From: Hymenopus coronatus
Lineage: Eukaryota > Arthropoda > Insecta > Mantodea > Hymenopodidae
Assembly: GCA_030762935.1 (NCBI GenBank)
Contig: CM060880.1
Location: 14,170,501-14,234,500 of the forward strand
Reading direction: 5' to 3'
Length of the DNA: 64,000 nt
The stretch's first letter is position 1. Each line of letters opens with the position of its first letter. Under the pieces are notes generated by a model that made no database searches, was not told where the DNA came from, and saw only the letters and a list, made by a program, of their open reading frames with translations. Of the stretch, positions 1 to 11,275 are shown in pieces. The position numbers and the translations under genes were made by a program.

Positions 1-483
1 TTTTGTCTATCTCTTACAGTTTAGCGGTTAAGCAAAATTTGTCAAAATTCATGCAGAATAGAGGTCTTCAGAGTATATTCCCAGAAAATTCAAGGTACAC
101 ATTTTATTTGGGATGCAAATATCTTTAATATACAGGATTTTAATCAAAATCGTTAGCATTTTTCAGAAAATCAAAATTTTCGAAAATGTTTCTATGTAAA
201 GGGTATTTTTTGGTTGGGGGATTCTCTTGAAAATCTTTGTGTCACATTCTTGGAAGATACCAAACCTACATACCAAGTTTGGTAATTAATGGTCTTTTCG
301 TTTTTGAGCTACTGTCCACAGACACACTCATGTACATGGACCTTTTTCTAAAAATGCTTTTTTTGGACTCAGGGGACCCCAAAACATATATTTCAGGTGA
401 AATCTCGACATTGAATTTTTGGATGGAATACAATACCTTCTCTGTCCACAATATGCATTGTACTTGTGAGCTAGAGAAAGTAA
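1..483 (+). repeat. R1 family copy, forward, cut by the window edge
   Basis: Contains the R1 middle (CATCTCTTACAGTTTAGC-like), the GGGGGATT block, a TTTTGAGCTA block and the GGTGAAATC block, and ends in AGAGAAAGTAAAA. It aligns by eye with the complete copy at 24815-25697. R1 is my label for the window's dominant repeat. Confidence 0.8.
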
Positions 484-491
484 AAAAAAAA

Positions 492-1110
492 AAACCCTAT
501 CCGATTAACTCTCTCTAATCATGACTCGAACTTGAGAGCTCTTGAATTTCTAGCAGACATACTACCACCACACTACATAGGTAGGGTCCAAAACTTTAAA
601 GCTGACCAAGTGCAAAAAGAAGCTCTCTGCACATGTTGAATACTTAAATTGTTCCACTACCTAGAATTGCAGAAGTAACAAAAGCAACAAGGTATTCATC
701 ATTGGTTGACTGCCGAGGTAGCAACAAACATTTGCTTTGTCACTATTAATTTCTTCAAGGATTGTGGTTCAGATGCTTATTATTAAGCAAAATGGGTCAT
801 GAAAGTGATAAAGCAAATATCATAAACAAGTTAGCAAATCATTGTGTATTACAGCTGCTTTCTGCAAATAAATCATTTTCAAAGGTTACTTTAATAAAAT
901 TTACTTTGAACAGAGTTCAAAAATGGTAACATGCTTTTTGCATACCATGTAATAAGGGAAGCTTTAGGACCTCAAAATAATTTAGCAATGCATTATTTGG
1001 AAATCGGTAGCAGAAACTGTTTTCTTGTTACATATTCAATGTGCATACCTCAAATAAGCATTTTATCAAAACTATTCTTGGTAATATATCAAATAAAAAG
1101 AAGTATTTTA
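492..1110. other. Non-coding, nothing recognised
   Basis: AT-rich sequence without long frames, repeats or splice-bounded coding segments that I can support. Confidence 0.5.
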
Positions 1111-1114
1111 GACA

Positions 1115-1903
1115 GTGAATGGAGTCACCTTTTTTACACTTTTTGCTCCACTTTTGGGAAGACTGGTTTTAAGATACCTTAACCCTACTTTCAGTTCTGA
1201 GGTTGACTGATGCTACATACAACAGGAGGTTGTGTGCAGTCTGGTGTTGTGCTGTCAATAGGATGATGATGGAATATTTGTTCAATTTTATTTCTTCCTT
1301 TATGTTTATGATTTTCAGACCAAAAATGGTGTGCTAATCATAACAGTCTGAAAATCATAGCATAAAGAGAGTTGATTAAATATATAAGAAAACCTTTGGA
1401 ACTGTAAATTTGGGAAAACATCTTTATCACCAAAGAAGAAGATTCCCTTATGAATTTTGAGCTCCCCGCCATGGATTTTTTTTGATAATATTTAATGCCC
1501 ACTTTCACTACCATAGCACCACAGATGATGACACTGGTGATAGGTGGAATGAATGAAGATGGAGCACCAGTGGAATGTGACAGCGGGAGAAACCCGAGAA
1601 CCCAGAGAAAACCTGCCCCTGTGCCGCTTTGTCCACCACAAATCTCACATGCGATCGTTTGGGATCAAACCCAGGTCATCTAGGTGAGAGGCAAATGGTC
1701 TAACCTTTGGCAACGGCACGGCCCCGCTATGGATGACATCATCCTATTGACCAGAGTAGAGGGCAGCACAACCCAGGCTGCACACAACCACCTGTTGTAT
1801 GTAGCATCAGTCATCCCCGGAACTGAAGATAGAGTTTAAGGTCTTCGCAAGCGAAGGCAAGGTTGTGCAAAAAACATATAAAAAAGGTGACTCAATTCAT
1901 TTA
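1115..1903. repeat. Fold-back structure with about 150-bp inverted arms
   Basis: The segment 1117-1265 reappears, inverted and diverged, at 1735-1900. Shared blocks include CATACAACAGGAGGTTGTGT versus its complement, GGATGATG versus CATCATCC, and AAAGGTGACTC versus GAGTCACCTTT. The loop also holds a smaller hairpin (GATTTTCAGAC and GTCTGAAAATC at about 1310-1360) and a SINE of family A. Confidence 0.6.
1480..1735 (-). repeat. SINE family A copy, tRNA-derived
   Basis: On the minus strand it reads as a tRNA-like head with a B-box-like GGGTTTGATCCC, then a body with GGCAGGTTTTCTCTGGGTTC and a tail with TGGTAGTGAAAGTGGGC. It matches the copy at 53185-53415. It sits inside the fold-back structure. 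Confidence 0.7.
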
Positions 1904-2016
1904 AATTATATTCCTGATAAGTTTTCTCTTTTGTTTCCTAATTTTTGTGTTAGCAAACCAATTTGATAGTGACTTTAACTGCCATAGCATTGGACAAAAT
2001 GCACGCCACGATGCAG

Positions 2017-2200
2017 TCAAGCACCCCAACAACGTAGAGTTATTCCCTACACACCACAGTATGTTAATCCAAGAAGACCTCGTCGCAGGGTAATGGTACC
2101 AGCCTGGTTGCAAGCTAGTGAACCAACCCGCAACCGTCCTCTTGGAGTCGAGTTACCCTCTGGAGCATATCTAGCATGGGGATCTTCCATACCTCTGGGG
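2017..2200 (+). CDS. Exon of the plus-strand unrecognised gene (first visible)
   Basis: The coding frame is open from 1988 and contains IPYTPQYVNPRRPRRRVMVP and LGVELPSGAYLAWGSSIPLG. The donor GGGG|GTAAGC at 2201 is strong and leaves phase 0. The acceptor is ambiguous: AG at 2015-2016 (phase 2, used here), AG at 1986-1987 (phase 0) or AG at 2036-2037 (phase 2). In-frame stops at 1964 and 1985 exclude the otherwise attractive pyrimidine-rich acceptor at 1953. Composition is clearly richer in G+C than the flanking repeats. Confidence 0.62.
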
Positions 2201-5200
2201 GTAAGCAGTTTTATCTACATCTGAAGCCATAAACCACGTGGTTCTTCCTGCTTTATTTGTCTGGCTACTTAGTGGCATTGGTTCTTTTGGCAGCTCGACA
2301 GGAACCCTTTTATCGCTTTTTATTTTTACGTTCTGCAGTAGCTGACACTGTTTTAGCCACATTTTAGTGTGTTTTTAGACTTTAGTTTGTGGACCCCTTT
2401 ATCGCCTTTTATTTGTAGGTTCTGCAGTAGCTGGCACTGTTTTAGGCACATTTTAGTGTGTGGACCTAGTCCTTAGCTATTTTTTATTACCCGCTTGTTC
2501 GGGCGCTAATAACCGTTGCAGTTGTGTGCCCTAAAGCTTCACTACTCCTACTACTACATTTATAATAATAAGTAATACCAAGAGTGTTTTCATCTTGTCA
2601 ATAATTCATAATCGGAGTGAATTGTCCTAAGAAATAAAAACACTAGCTGTATTTGATAAGACAATTCAACAAAATAGACTATTAATAATTTATAATATAT
2701 AGGAAGGGAGATTTTATCAGGTTATGATTGTAATACTTACATTAGTTCTCAAATGGTGGATGACACATTCGACCATGCTTGTTTACCAATTTTTTCTTTC
2801 TTCATGGCCGATGTGTCTACACCCAATGTACGAATATCGATAGCAACAAAAGAAATAGGGTACAATTATTTTATTTCAGCTTTTAATAAGCAATACATGA
2901 AATGGAAACAAACATTGTTTTACTTGAGGTTATTGCACTCATCTCATACATAAGAAATACAAGTAATGATTATTTTCACTCCATTTTTGAACTAAATACA
3001 TTATGAACTGGATAAAACTTTAAATAAACATTGTAACTGAATTAACTTAAAGTACAATTGTGGAACTGACTTATTAAAAGTGAAGGTTGGCTGACTGGAT
3101 TGTCACCTTATTACCAATAACCAAAATAGGAGATTAAACATATGAATGTCAGGTGCGGCAAGATTTTTGGCAATATTGCTACAGTCAGATCAATTGGTTG
3201 AAATTACCTAATCTCGGCCAATGCATTGGCGTTTTAATAGTGGAGCTGAATTGTCTTCGGAATACTTCTTAAGGCAAAGGAAGTATTCCACCCAAAACTT
3301 TTAAGGACATGTGTGGCTGAGAATTTTTAAGTCCAAGCTACTAATGCTAACTTTTTTAAATTTATACCACACATGTAATATAATGCAAACAAGTTACAGT
3401 TCAAATTTCATCCATCTTGCTCTAAGGGTTTGGAGCTTATGGTCAAACTTGTTTTTGTTTTTGTCATGTCACTTAAAAAGTCCCTTGCAACAAAAAAATT
3501 AAAATGTTGGTCTAATATTTTAACCTTAGGTTCACAATACATCTACTTTTTTAAATTTCCCTAGGTTTCCTTTGGTAGGCTCCAAACATTTTTAAAGTTA
3601 TGAATGTACCTTTTTTTGCCATAAAAGTATAAGTTTTTATGTTTGAAAATTGAAAACATATGCTTAAATACATCTGACAGTAAAACCTGGGGCAATTCTT
3701 ATTTAGTGAACATGTACAGCAAATTTTATTTGTGTAACAGAAAAACTGCTCCTCAATATGCATTTTATAGGAACAAAAATGTTGAAATTATCAATAGCGA
3801 GAAAACAAGGAAAGATTTGAATTTCATTTTCCTCTCTTCTGCTGCTGCCTTTTCTTTTTGCATTGCTGCTTTTCTTCTGCGCAGTTTTATGTTTTACTTT
3901 GCATGATGCGAATGAGATCTCACTGAACTGAAAATGTTCTTGCCGAGTACAGTTTCACCTCTAATGCTTTGCCATAGCTCCAGTTAAGGCATTTAAAAAT
4001 GGTGTATAGTGGCCAATTAGACCTTTTTTTATATTCAAGAACTTTTAAATTATTTTATAGAATTAAAATAAAAAAGTTGATTTTCTGTGATTTTTCATAG
4101 AATCTGTCATACATACTCTTACTTGATTCATCCATATATTTATATATAATATATATAAGGAGCATTCAAAAAGAAACGAGCTGGAGGTATCAGTACGGAA
4201 ACCACTACCTGTATGTTAGAAGTATTGGCCCTGGCTGTTGAGACACTTGTCCCACTGTGACACAAGGTGGTGAATGACTGTCGCATAAAATTCCCAGGCC
4301 TGCGGTGTGAACCAGTTCTGTACGTAGAGTTTGCGAGTAACGCTGGCCACTCACTATTGTCCCGTGCTGCAGGAAGTATATCAGAAGGGGCCATCTTGGT
4401 CAAAGAAGAATGCCAGCACTAATGGAGACTTTGTCGTTTTGATTCTGGTTTGAAGTGATGACACCATGACTCATCTCCAGCCACCACTCAGGCCAGGAAC
4501 TCATTTCCTTCCCTGCGTGCGTGCATGCAGGCGTGTATGCGTGCGTGTTTTTTTTTAAGCAACCTGAAAGCAATATAGCATTATTACAAATGCATATTAT
4601 GTTAAATAACCTACTTTCTCTAATATGCACTTACAGTAACTCGAGAAAGTATTGTAATAAACTCAAAAATGTTATACCAAAATTTCTCCAGAAATGTACG
4701 TTTTGAGGCTCCCTGAATCTAAAATAGCATTTTTAGAAAACAGATGTATGTGCGCATGTGCAACAAAATACTAAGATTGTTTTGTTTAATTGTGCAGGAG
4801 ACCGAGCAACAAGCAGTATATGAAACTGACACCAGTGATGAAGACGAGTATTATGATGCACCTACAGGTATGAGACAAGAATGGCCTTTATTAATTACTG
4901 CACTTTTTTGCTACACATCTTAAAAGTGGAACAAAGCACATCTACAATATAATAAAGCTCTGATTTTTGGTCATCTTTTATTTCAGACATGATTGATACC
5001 AATATGCATTATATTTTATTTTGAAGCAAAAATAACAGTTACACCTACTTATAGCAGGCAAAGAAAGTATTGCATTTCATGCAAACATTTCCTATTCATA
5101 ATTCAAAGAGGAAATGTCAGATAATTTCCAAACTTCATTAAATGATAGAAATTGAATCATCCTTAAACACTCATACTTCACTTAGCAAATTATTGGCAGG

Positions 5201-7361
5201 GCAGGTTTTGTCTCCATTTTTGGCTGCTGGTCAACTAGCTGGTGACACTCTGATCTTCTTCTTACTGGGTTACTGTAGGTAATCAGGCTCAGCATTAAAG
5301 AATTTAAAGAATCAACTATCATCTGCAGGAATTACAAGATCATAATCAGGTGTCCGAAACTTTTGATATATGCTCTTTCCCATAAGTCTAGTTCTACATG
5401 ATTAGATACTGCTTGCTTAATGGCATGTTTACCAATCATGAACTCATAAAATCTAGTTGCAGAAATTGGCTCATTTTTCATTGTCACAAGGTTCTAATTC
5501 TTGCACTAGAGTCTCTGTTTGTCCGTCGGATTACCAGCTGATATTTTGCAGATACTGGCGGACGAACTCATTGCTGTGGAACACATTTATGCATCTAGTT
5601 GGTATGAGCCACCATGTGTAATTTTAACGTTTTACGCTTTGTATCCTGTATTTGTCTGGCTACTTAGTGGCATTGGTTGTTTTGGTGGCTCGACAGGAAC
5701 CCTTTTATTGCTTTTTATTTTTACATTCCGTAGTAGCTGTTTTAGCCACATTTTATTGTGTTTTTATATTTTAGTGTGAGGACCTAGCTTTTTTTATTAC
5801 CCCCCTTGTTCGGGCGCTAATAACCGTTGCAGTTGTGCGCCCTAAAGCTTCACTACTACTAACTACCTCCATAACTGCTGGAATCGCTGTTTCTCTCTCA
5901 ACCCCGAGATCATATAACTTTAAACACCCAAAACAGTAAGAGCTATGGGATGTGGGGTTGGAACCATTAAGTGGTGCTAAACACTAACAACGAGGGAATC
6001 CAGAAGTTCAAGGCATTCCGCCTGGTACAGAAGCAGAGGACATCACAGTACCATCCCGGAACCGCCTCATAAAGTGGGACAATCCGCCTCAACATTTTCT
6101 TTATTGATTTTCTAAAAAAATGGCTCTATAATTTTGATTAAAATAACATATGTTTCAGGTATTTCCTTGACAAAATGTATATCTTGAATTTTCTGAGAAT
6201 TGCTTGTAAAGTCCTGTCTTCATTCTGATGATTTTTGTATAACTGAGAAATAGACAAAATCTAACTACACAACAAATATAGATCTTGTTAAAATACACAA
6301 TTTATGTCAAATCCAGTTTTTGTAGTGTTAAGCATTACAGATATTCCTTATTAGTGGTTTTAATTTGCAAATACTGTAGCATTTCTTAAATGGAAAATTG
6401 CAATTTTTTTTTTTTTTTTCCCTTGTAATCATGCAAAGAGAATGCATTTTCAAACCATCAAGAGTGGCGGTTTTAAAAAGATTAAACTATCAGTTAACTC
6501 TATTCTTCTTATACCTAAAATAAAGTGTATAAATGTATATAGAAGATTTAATTTCATTGAGTCCCATGTGCATTTCAAAAAAACTTTAATATTTGTAAAA
6601 ATTGTTTCCTGTTTTAGTGCAACAAAAACGACCTACTCCAAAGTACCGTTTTGTGCGTGCTGATCTTCCAAAGAGCGAACCTAGGCTTTATCACCCCCGT
6701 CGATATGCCGTTCCAATAGGTAACTACAAATCTGTGTGTTTTTAGAATTAGTTTAACTGAATGATTGTGTACAACATATGAAAGAGATAATCCTCATAAC
6801 AAAGAGAACTCCAAACTATTTCTCTCTGATTTGCCCTTATGTTTACTTTCTCTACCACATACATAGTAGTAACTTTCATGCCCAGTATAGAATGGGATGC
6901 TGAGAACCACAGCAGTTAAAGAGCATCCATAAATAACATGTCATTTACATTTTTACAAACCAATTTGCTAACAGCCAGGGAGCTAAGAGGAGTTAGTGCC
7001 TAAGAGGCACTCAAACCTAATTGTACATTAGAATAAACAATATAGTTTAAGTAATGAAACATGATTTTGTAAATAATTGGAATATGATAACCTAAGTATA
7101 ATAAATTATTATTAATATTACTAAATATATTTAATACAGGTTTAAAATAAAACACCAATAAATTTATCTAATGAAAAGACTGCTAAAAGATGAACAATCT
7201 AATTTTTATTATAATTGTTCTGTCAAGTGCTGGACTCGCCTTCTGAAGACGAAGAAGAGGAAGCAGCAGCACCACCAGCATCCTGTTGTAGAACCCCAAC
7301 TGATATCCAAAAGGGTTTAGTTCAAAGGATGAGAGAGAAGCTCCGAGGCAATTATTATTAA
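2017..7361 (+). CDS. 3' part of an unrecognised multi-exon gene, four exons visible
   Basis: Joined exons 2017-2200, 4798-4867, 6618-6719 and 7228-7361 give an open frame of about 163 residues ending in TAA. Introns follow GT..AG with matching phases (0, 1, 1). The product starts with an Arg/Pro-rich basic block (VNPRRPRRRVMVPAW), then has an acidic stretch (TDTSDEDEYYDAPTG), a second basic block (PTPKYRFVRADLPKSEPR), a second acidic run (SEDEEEEAAAPP), and ends in a short basic helix-like tail (LVQRMREKLRGNYY). I see no signal peptide, membrane segment or catalytic motif and do not recognise the family. Alternating basic and acidic low-complexity blocks would suit a nuclear or scaffold protein, but that is inference. 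The 5' part of the gene lies upstream of the window or in exons I could not find. The gene converges on the minus-strand gene that ends at 14767. Confidence 0.72.
2219..2545 (+). repeat. Unclassified dispersed repeat C, copy 1
   Basis: Shares with 5640-5865 the blocks GTCTGGCTACTTAGTGGCAT, CTCGACAGGAACCCTTTTAT, TTTAGCCACATTTTA and TTCGGGCGCTAATAACCGTT. It begins just after the donor of the exon ending at 2200. Part of it (about 2375-2465) is internally duplicated. Confidence 0.65.
2560..4145. other. Non-coding intron sequence, nothing recognised
   Basis: Intron between the exons ending at 2200 and starting at 4798. AT-rich. A minus-strand string at about 2755-2860 (GVDTSAMKKEKIGKQAW, stop after SNVSSTI) looks like an old transposon remnant but cannot be assigned. 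Confidence 0.4.
4157..4495 (-). pseudogene. Mariner transposase C-terminal relic
   Basis: The minus strand has phrases typical of the end of a mariner transposase: ATVIHHLVSQWDKCLNSQGQ (at about 4230-4290) and, before it, a broken match to the region around the first catalytic Asp (SNQNQNDKVSI). Several frameshifts and stops are present. The right-hand end, GGAGCATTCAAAAAGAAACG, resembles a mariner terminal repeat; the opposite end was not found. Confidence 0.6.
4798..4867 (+). CDS. Exon of the plus-strand unrecognised gene, acidic block
   Basis: The acceptor follows a T-rich tract ending TGTGCAG and the donor is ACAG|GTATGAG. The exon is 70 nt, starts in phase 0 and ends in phase 1. It encodes ETEQQAVYETDTSDEDEYYD followed by APT. 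The SDEDEYYD cluster resembles a casein-kinase-2-type acidic site, but no function follows from that. Confidence 0.75.
4870..5510. other. Non-coding intron sequence
   Basis: No gene or recognisable repeat seen. Confidence 0.4.
5515..5870 (+). repeat. Dispersed repeat C, copy 2
   Basis: Second copy of the repeat at 2219-2545, extended leftwards by about 120 bp (TTTGTCCGTCGGATTACC, CTGGCGGACGAACTCATTGC). The overlapping 86-residue frame is a by-product. Class unknown; no TIR or poly(A) tail is clear. Confidence 0.65.
6095..6350 (-). repeat. R1 fragment, reverse
   Basis: Contains the reverse-oriented R1 middle: ATGGCTCTA, GATTAAAATA, TATATCTTGAATTTTCTG, AACTGAGAAATAGACAAAA and TAAAATACACAATTTATGT. 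It lies in the intron before the exon at 6618. Confidence 0.65.
6618..6719 (+). CDS. Exon of the plus-strand unrecognised gene, basic block
   Basis: The acceptor is TCCTGTTTTAG and the donor ATAG|GTAACT. The exon is 102 nt with phase 1 at both ends. It encodes VQQKRPTPKYRFVRADLPKS then EPRLYHPRRYAVPIG, the Val and final Gly codons being split by introns. Phase agreement with both neighbours is the main support. Confidence 0.75.
   Translation, partial: CNKNDLLQSTVLCVLIFQRANLGFITPVDMPFQ
6720..7227. other. Intron with a SINE family B fragment
   Basis: At about 6875-6960 lies the 3' half of SINE B (AATGGGATGCTGAGAACCAC, CAGTTAAAGAGCATCCATAA). The rest is AT-rich with nothing recognised. Confidence 0.6.
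7228..7361 (+). CDS. Terminal coding exon of the plus-strand unrecognised gene
   Basis: The acceptor is TTCTGTCAAG. The 134-nt coding part enters in phase 1 and ends TAT TAT TAA at 7361. It encodes VLDSPSEDEEEEAAAPPASC, then a Thr/Asp/Gln/Lys linker and a basic C-terminal tail. The stop codon is immediately followed by GTAAGTAA, a good donor match, so the 3' UTR may be spliced. Confidence 0.75.
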
Positions 7362-7614
7362 GTAAGTAATCTTATATTAACTTAGAAAGAGAGCTTCTTT
7401 AATTAAAATGCATTGCATACGTAATTATTTAGAGGTAGCAGCTTCCCATGTGACATAAAATTTTCCAGAAATTTTTATTTACACTACCTAAAATTATTAG
7501 GTATAGGTTTCCTAAGGAGAAAGTCAACTTTCATTAAATGCAAGTGGTCTGGCTTATTTAACTTCTACTGCAAAAATGAATACTTCCAAGTAAAAATATT
7601 AGTGAATCAAATAC

Positions 7615-8425
7615 AGACTGCAATTTTTACTTTCTCTATACACACTATGTACATGGTGTATAGAAACTTGATACCAAGATTTTGCCAGAAATACACGTTT
7701 TAGTATCCAAATAAAGCATTAGAAAAAAGTTGTATGTGTGTCAATGTGTCTGTGAACATGACAACTCAAAAACAAAAGAGTCCATCAAATACCAAACTGG
7801 GCATTTAAGTATCTTCCAAGAATACAACACAAGGATTTTGAAGAAAATCCCCTCTCTCCAAATAACCCTTTGCATAGAACAATTTTCAAAAATTTTTATT
7901 TTCTCAAAAATGGCTCTTAAGATTCTGATTAAAATACGTATATAAAAGATATACACATGACAAATAAAATGTTTATCTTGAATTTTCTGGGAATAGCCTG
8001 AGAAGACCTCTGTATTTTAGATGAATTTTGCTGGATTTTGCATAACTAGTAAACAGTAAGAGATAGACAAAAACTTACAGAACAAAATAAACCACAAAAT
8101 TTATGTGAGATACATTTTTTTCATGAAGTTGGCTGTTTTCAAGATATTCCTTGTTATTGATTTCAGTTCTACAATACTTTTTTCTCATGTCAACACTTGG
8201 CCACGCAAAGAAATGGATTTCAATCACATAGCAACCATAATTTAAAACATTTGACTGTCACTTAGCCCAGTGTAGTCCCTTACTTCCCTTCTACTTATAA
8301 GGAACTAAATAATAAGACTGTTTCTGCTAATGTTTTAGCATGAAATAGAAGAATAAACTTATTAACAATAATTTGTTATAGAGATGTAGAGAAAGTCATG
8401 TGAATGGAACACATCAGATTTATTA
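7615..8425 (-). repeat. R1 near-complete copy, reverse
   Basis: Starts with the palindromic end (ACTTTCTCTATACACACTAT) and finishes with GAGAAAGTCATGTGAATGGA followed by ACACATCAGATTT, the other R1 end. It lies directly downstream of the plus gene's stop codon, possibly within its 3' UTR or just beyond. Confidence 0.8.
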
Positions 8426-9000
8426 AAAAGTGCAGAGCAAGAGCTGGTGAAGTTTTAACAGCTCTAGTTACTAGACGCACAATTTGGTTTTGAAAAATAT
8501 TAAGTTTTTCTACAATATCTGTTCACAAATTTGGTTTAAAAAATGTAAAAAATTGTTCAAAGCACTTTCCCATAGTTTTCTCTGCTAGTCTTTTTAATAT
8601 TGATTATATATTTTTTCTGTTTTTTCATATATTATTAATACTTTCCCATGTTAAATTTGAATAAAACAACAATATTTGTCTTTACATGTGTCTGTAAATG
8701 TTTTCCCTTCTTGTTGCAGTGAAATAAGTAATGGCTTCTTCCTTAGAGAGAAAAGTTGATAATTTATTTTCTGGATATTCATTTTCGACAAATTATTAGA
8801 TACCCAATTATGTAATTTGATTAGAGACTGTTGTGCTAAATTGTTTTTCATTTTTATTTTATCTGGCAAGAATATACATATAATGTACATTGAAGCTAGA
8901 GAAGGAATTATATTCCAACAAACAATTCAATGTCAAGATTTTACCGGAAATATATATATTTTGCAGGCCCTGAGTCCGAAAAAAAAAAGAGAAGAATTTT
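8425..9000. other. Spacer between two head-to-head R1 copies
   Basis: AT-rich. About 8885-8990 is a short reverse R1 end fragment (CAAGATTTTACCGGAAATA). The rest is not recognised. Confidence 0.5.
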
Positions 9001-9870
9001 TAGAAAAATCTGATGTGTTCCATTCACATGACTTTCTCTACATCTCTGCAACAAATGATTGTTGCAAACCTTATGCTTCTTTTACTTAATGTGATCGAGA
9101 AAAAATTAACAGAAATACTCTTATTACTTCCTTCCTTTTAAGTAGAAGGAAAATAAGGGAGTACCATAGGTTAAAGTAATAGTCAAAAGCTGGTTGCTAT
9201 GTGACTGAAGTTCCTTTGTTTATATAGACAGGAGTAGACAAATTCCCCTATGAGAAAAGTATGTTTTTATTGCTGAAACCAATAACAAGGAATATCTAAA
9301 AAACAATCCACTCCACAAAAAAAATGTATATAACATAAATTGTATGTTTTAACGTGCTCTACATTTTTTGTGTGTAAGTTGTTTTCTATCTCTTACAGTT
9401 TAGCAATTATGCAAAATTTCGTAAAATGTAACCAGAATAAAGTAGTCTACAGAGGCCATTCCCAGAATATTCAAGATATACATTTTATTTGTCAGGTAAA
9501 TATCTTTATTATATGATATTTTAATCAAAATCGTTAGAGCCATTTTTGAGAAAATCAAAATGTTCAAAAAAAGTTCCATGTAAAGGGTAGTTGGAGGTGG
9601 GGGGATTTTTGTCAAAATCTTTGTCTCATCCTTGGAAGATACCAAACTTAAATACCAAATTTGGTATTTTACCGACTTTTTGTTTTTGAGTTATCGTGTT
9701 CACAGACTCTTGGATGCACACACACACAGACCTGTTTGTGAAAATGCTTTTTTTTGGATACATGTGACTCTAAAACATATATTTCCGGTGGAATCACGGT
9801 ATCAAATTTTTGGGTGATATGCAATAGATTCTCTATACACTATGTACATGGTACGTGTAGAGAAAGTAAA
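9000..9870 (+). repeat. R1 near-complete copy, forward
   Basis: Runs from AAAAATCTGATGTGTTCCAT to GTAGAGAAAGTAAAA with all internal blocks. With the reverse copy at 7615-8425 it forms a large inverted pair. Confidence 0.8.
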
Positions 9871-9871
9871 A

Positions 9872-10238
9872 AAGTCTGCATGTGTGTGTATGTTTGAGTA
9901 TCTGTTTATGTGTGTATGTGAATGTGTCTATCTGTGGTAAGCATAGTTCAAAAACGAAAAGGCTGTTAAATACCAAACTTGGTATTTATGTTAGTAGCTT
10001 CCAAGGATATGGCACAAAGATTTTCAAGAAATTCTCAACCACAAACTGCTCTTTACAAAGAAAATTTTTTGAAAATTTTTTGTTTTCCTCAAAAATGCTA
10101 TGATTTTGATTAAAATGCTGTATATTAAAGATATTTACATCACAAATAAAGTGTATATTTTGAATATTCTGATAATAGCCTCTGAAGCCCTGTTTATTCA
10201 GAATAAGTTTTGCAGATTTTTTATATAATGGTTAAACC

Positions 10239-10316
<78 letters not shown>

Positions 10317-10460
10317 TAGGGAGGGAGAGAGAGAGAGAAAATATAGATCTTGTTAAAACACTTAATTTATGTGATTTACATTCTTTTGTAGAATTGACCA
10401 TTTTTTGAGATATTCCTTGTTTGGTTTCAATTTTAAACAACTTAGCTTTTCTCAAATGGG
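9872..10460 (-). repeat. R1 copy, reverse, containing a (GA)n tract
   Basis: Begins immediately where the forward copy ends (tail-to-tail) and continues through TATTCCTTGTTTGG-type R1 sequence. A GA microsatellite interrupts it. Confidence 0.7.
10241..10339 (+). repeat. (GA)n microsatellite
   Basis: Uninterrupted GA dinucleotides from 10241 to about 10311, followed by an impure purine tract. Confidence 0.95.
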
Positions 10461-10899
10461 AACATGGTAAGCAAACCAAACTTTTTGTGCCATAAACCAT
10501 TGACAACATGCTTCTTGCTACTGATTCCAATTTAAATACTTTTTCACTTTTTTTGAAGCACTAACACACTATTCATTTTATTTCAAGCTTTCATAGGAGT
10601 TTAGACTATTACTTCAGCCTCCAACAAAATGTATAACAGCCCACCTGGGTAATAAGGTGGTAGCGTGTCTACTTCACATTCAACAGGTCGCAGATTTAAA
10701 TCTCGCTTAGGATGAGTTATTCAGAAGATTTTTTCAGAGTTTTCCTTTATCCTGAGAAAATGAATGTTGAGTAACTTTAACCTCCATAGACCCCTGAAAT
10801 CATTTAGCATCATTTCACAAATTTCATTTATCGTCCAATATGACCAACCAATATATTTTTTACGTTGTGATAAACATGCAACGTTTATAGTATAAGAAT

Positions 10900-11275
10900 T
10901 CTACTCCACTCAAAAAGTTGATATTTTAGCAAAAATATAAGTTTTGAGGCCCCCTGAATCCCCCAACAAAGGCTCTTTTTCTTTTCTTTACTTCATAATA
11001 GTACATAGGTAGATAAGTTAGCATTCCACCAACAATTTGATACTGAGATTTCAATATAAATATACACTTTATAGAGTTCCCTGTACCATAACATAAACAA
11101 AACAAAAATTAGAAAAATATGTATGTGTTCATGTGTCTGTGAGTGCAATAACTCAAAAACAAAAAGTTGGTTAAATATACCAAACTTAATATTTAAGTTC
11201 AGCATCTTCCAAGGAAGTGACAGGAATATTTTCAGGAAAATCCCCCCCCCAACCTATCCTTTACATGGAACCTCG
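10900..11275 (-). repeat. R1 reverse copy, left part, split by the satellite
   Basis: Carries R1 blocks up to ATCCTTTACATGGAACC, where poly(T) and the satellite begin. The matching continuation is at 13846-14136. Confidence 0.7.

Noticed and set aside
10198..10530. 110-codon minus frame with a long Leu/Ser alternation
   Set aside because: Produced by the (GA)n microsatellite.
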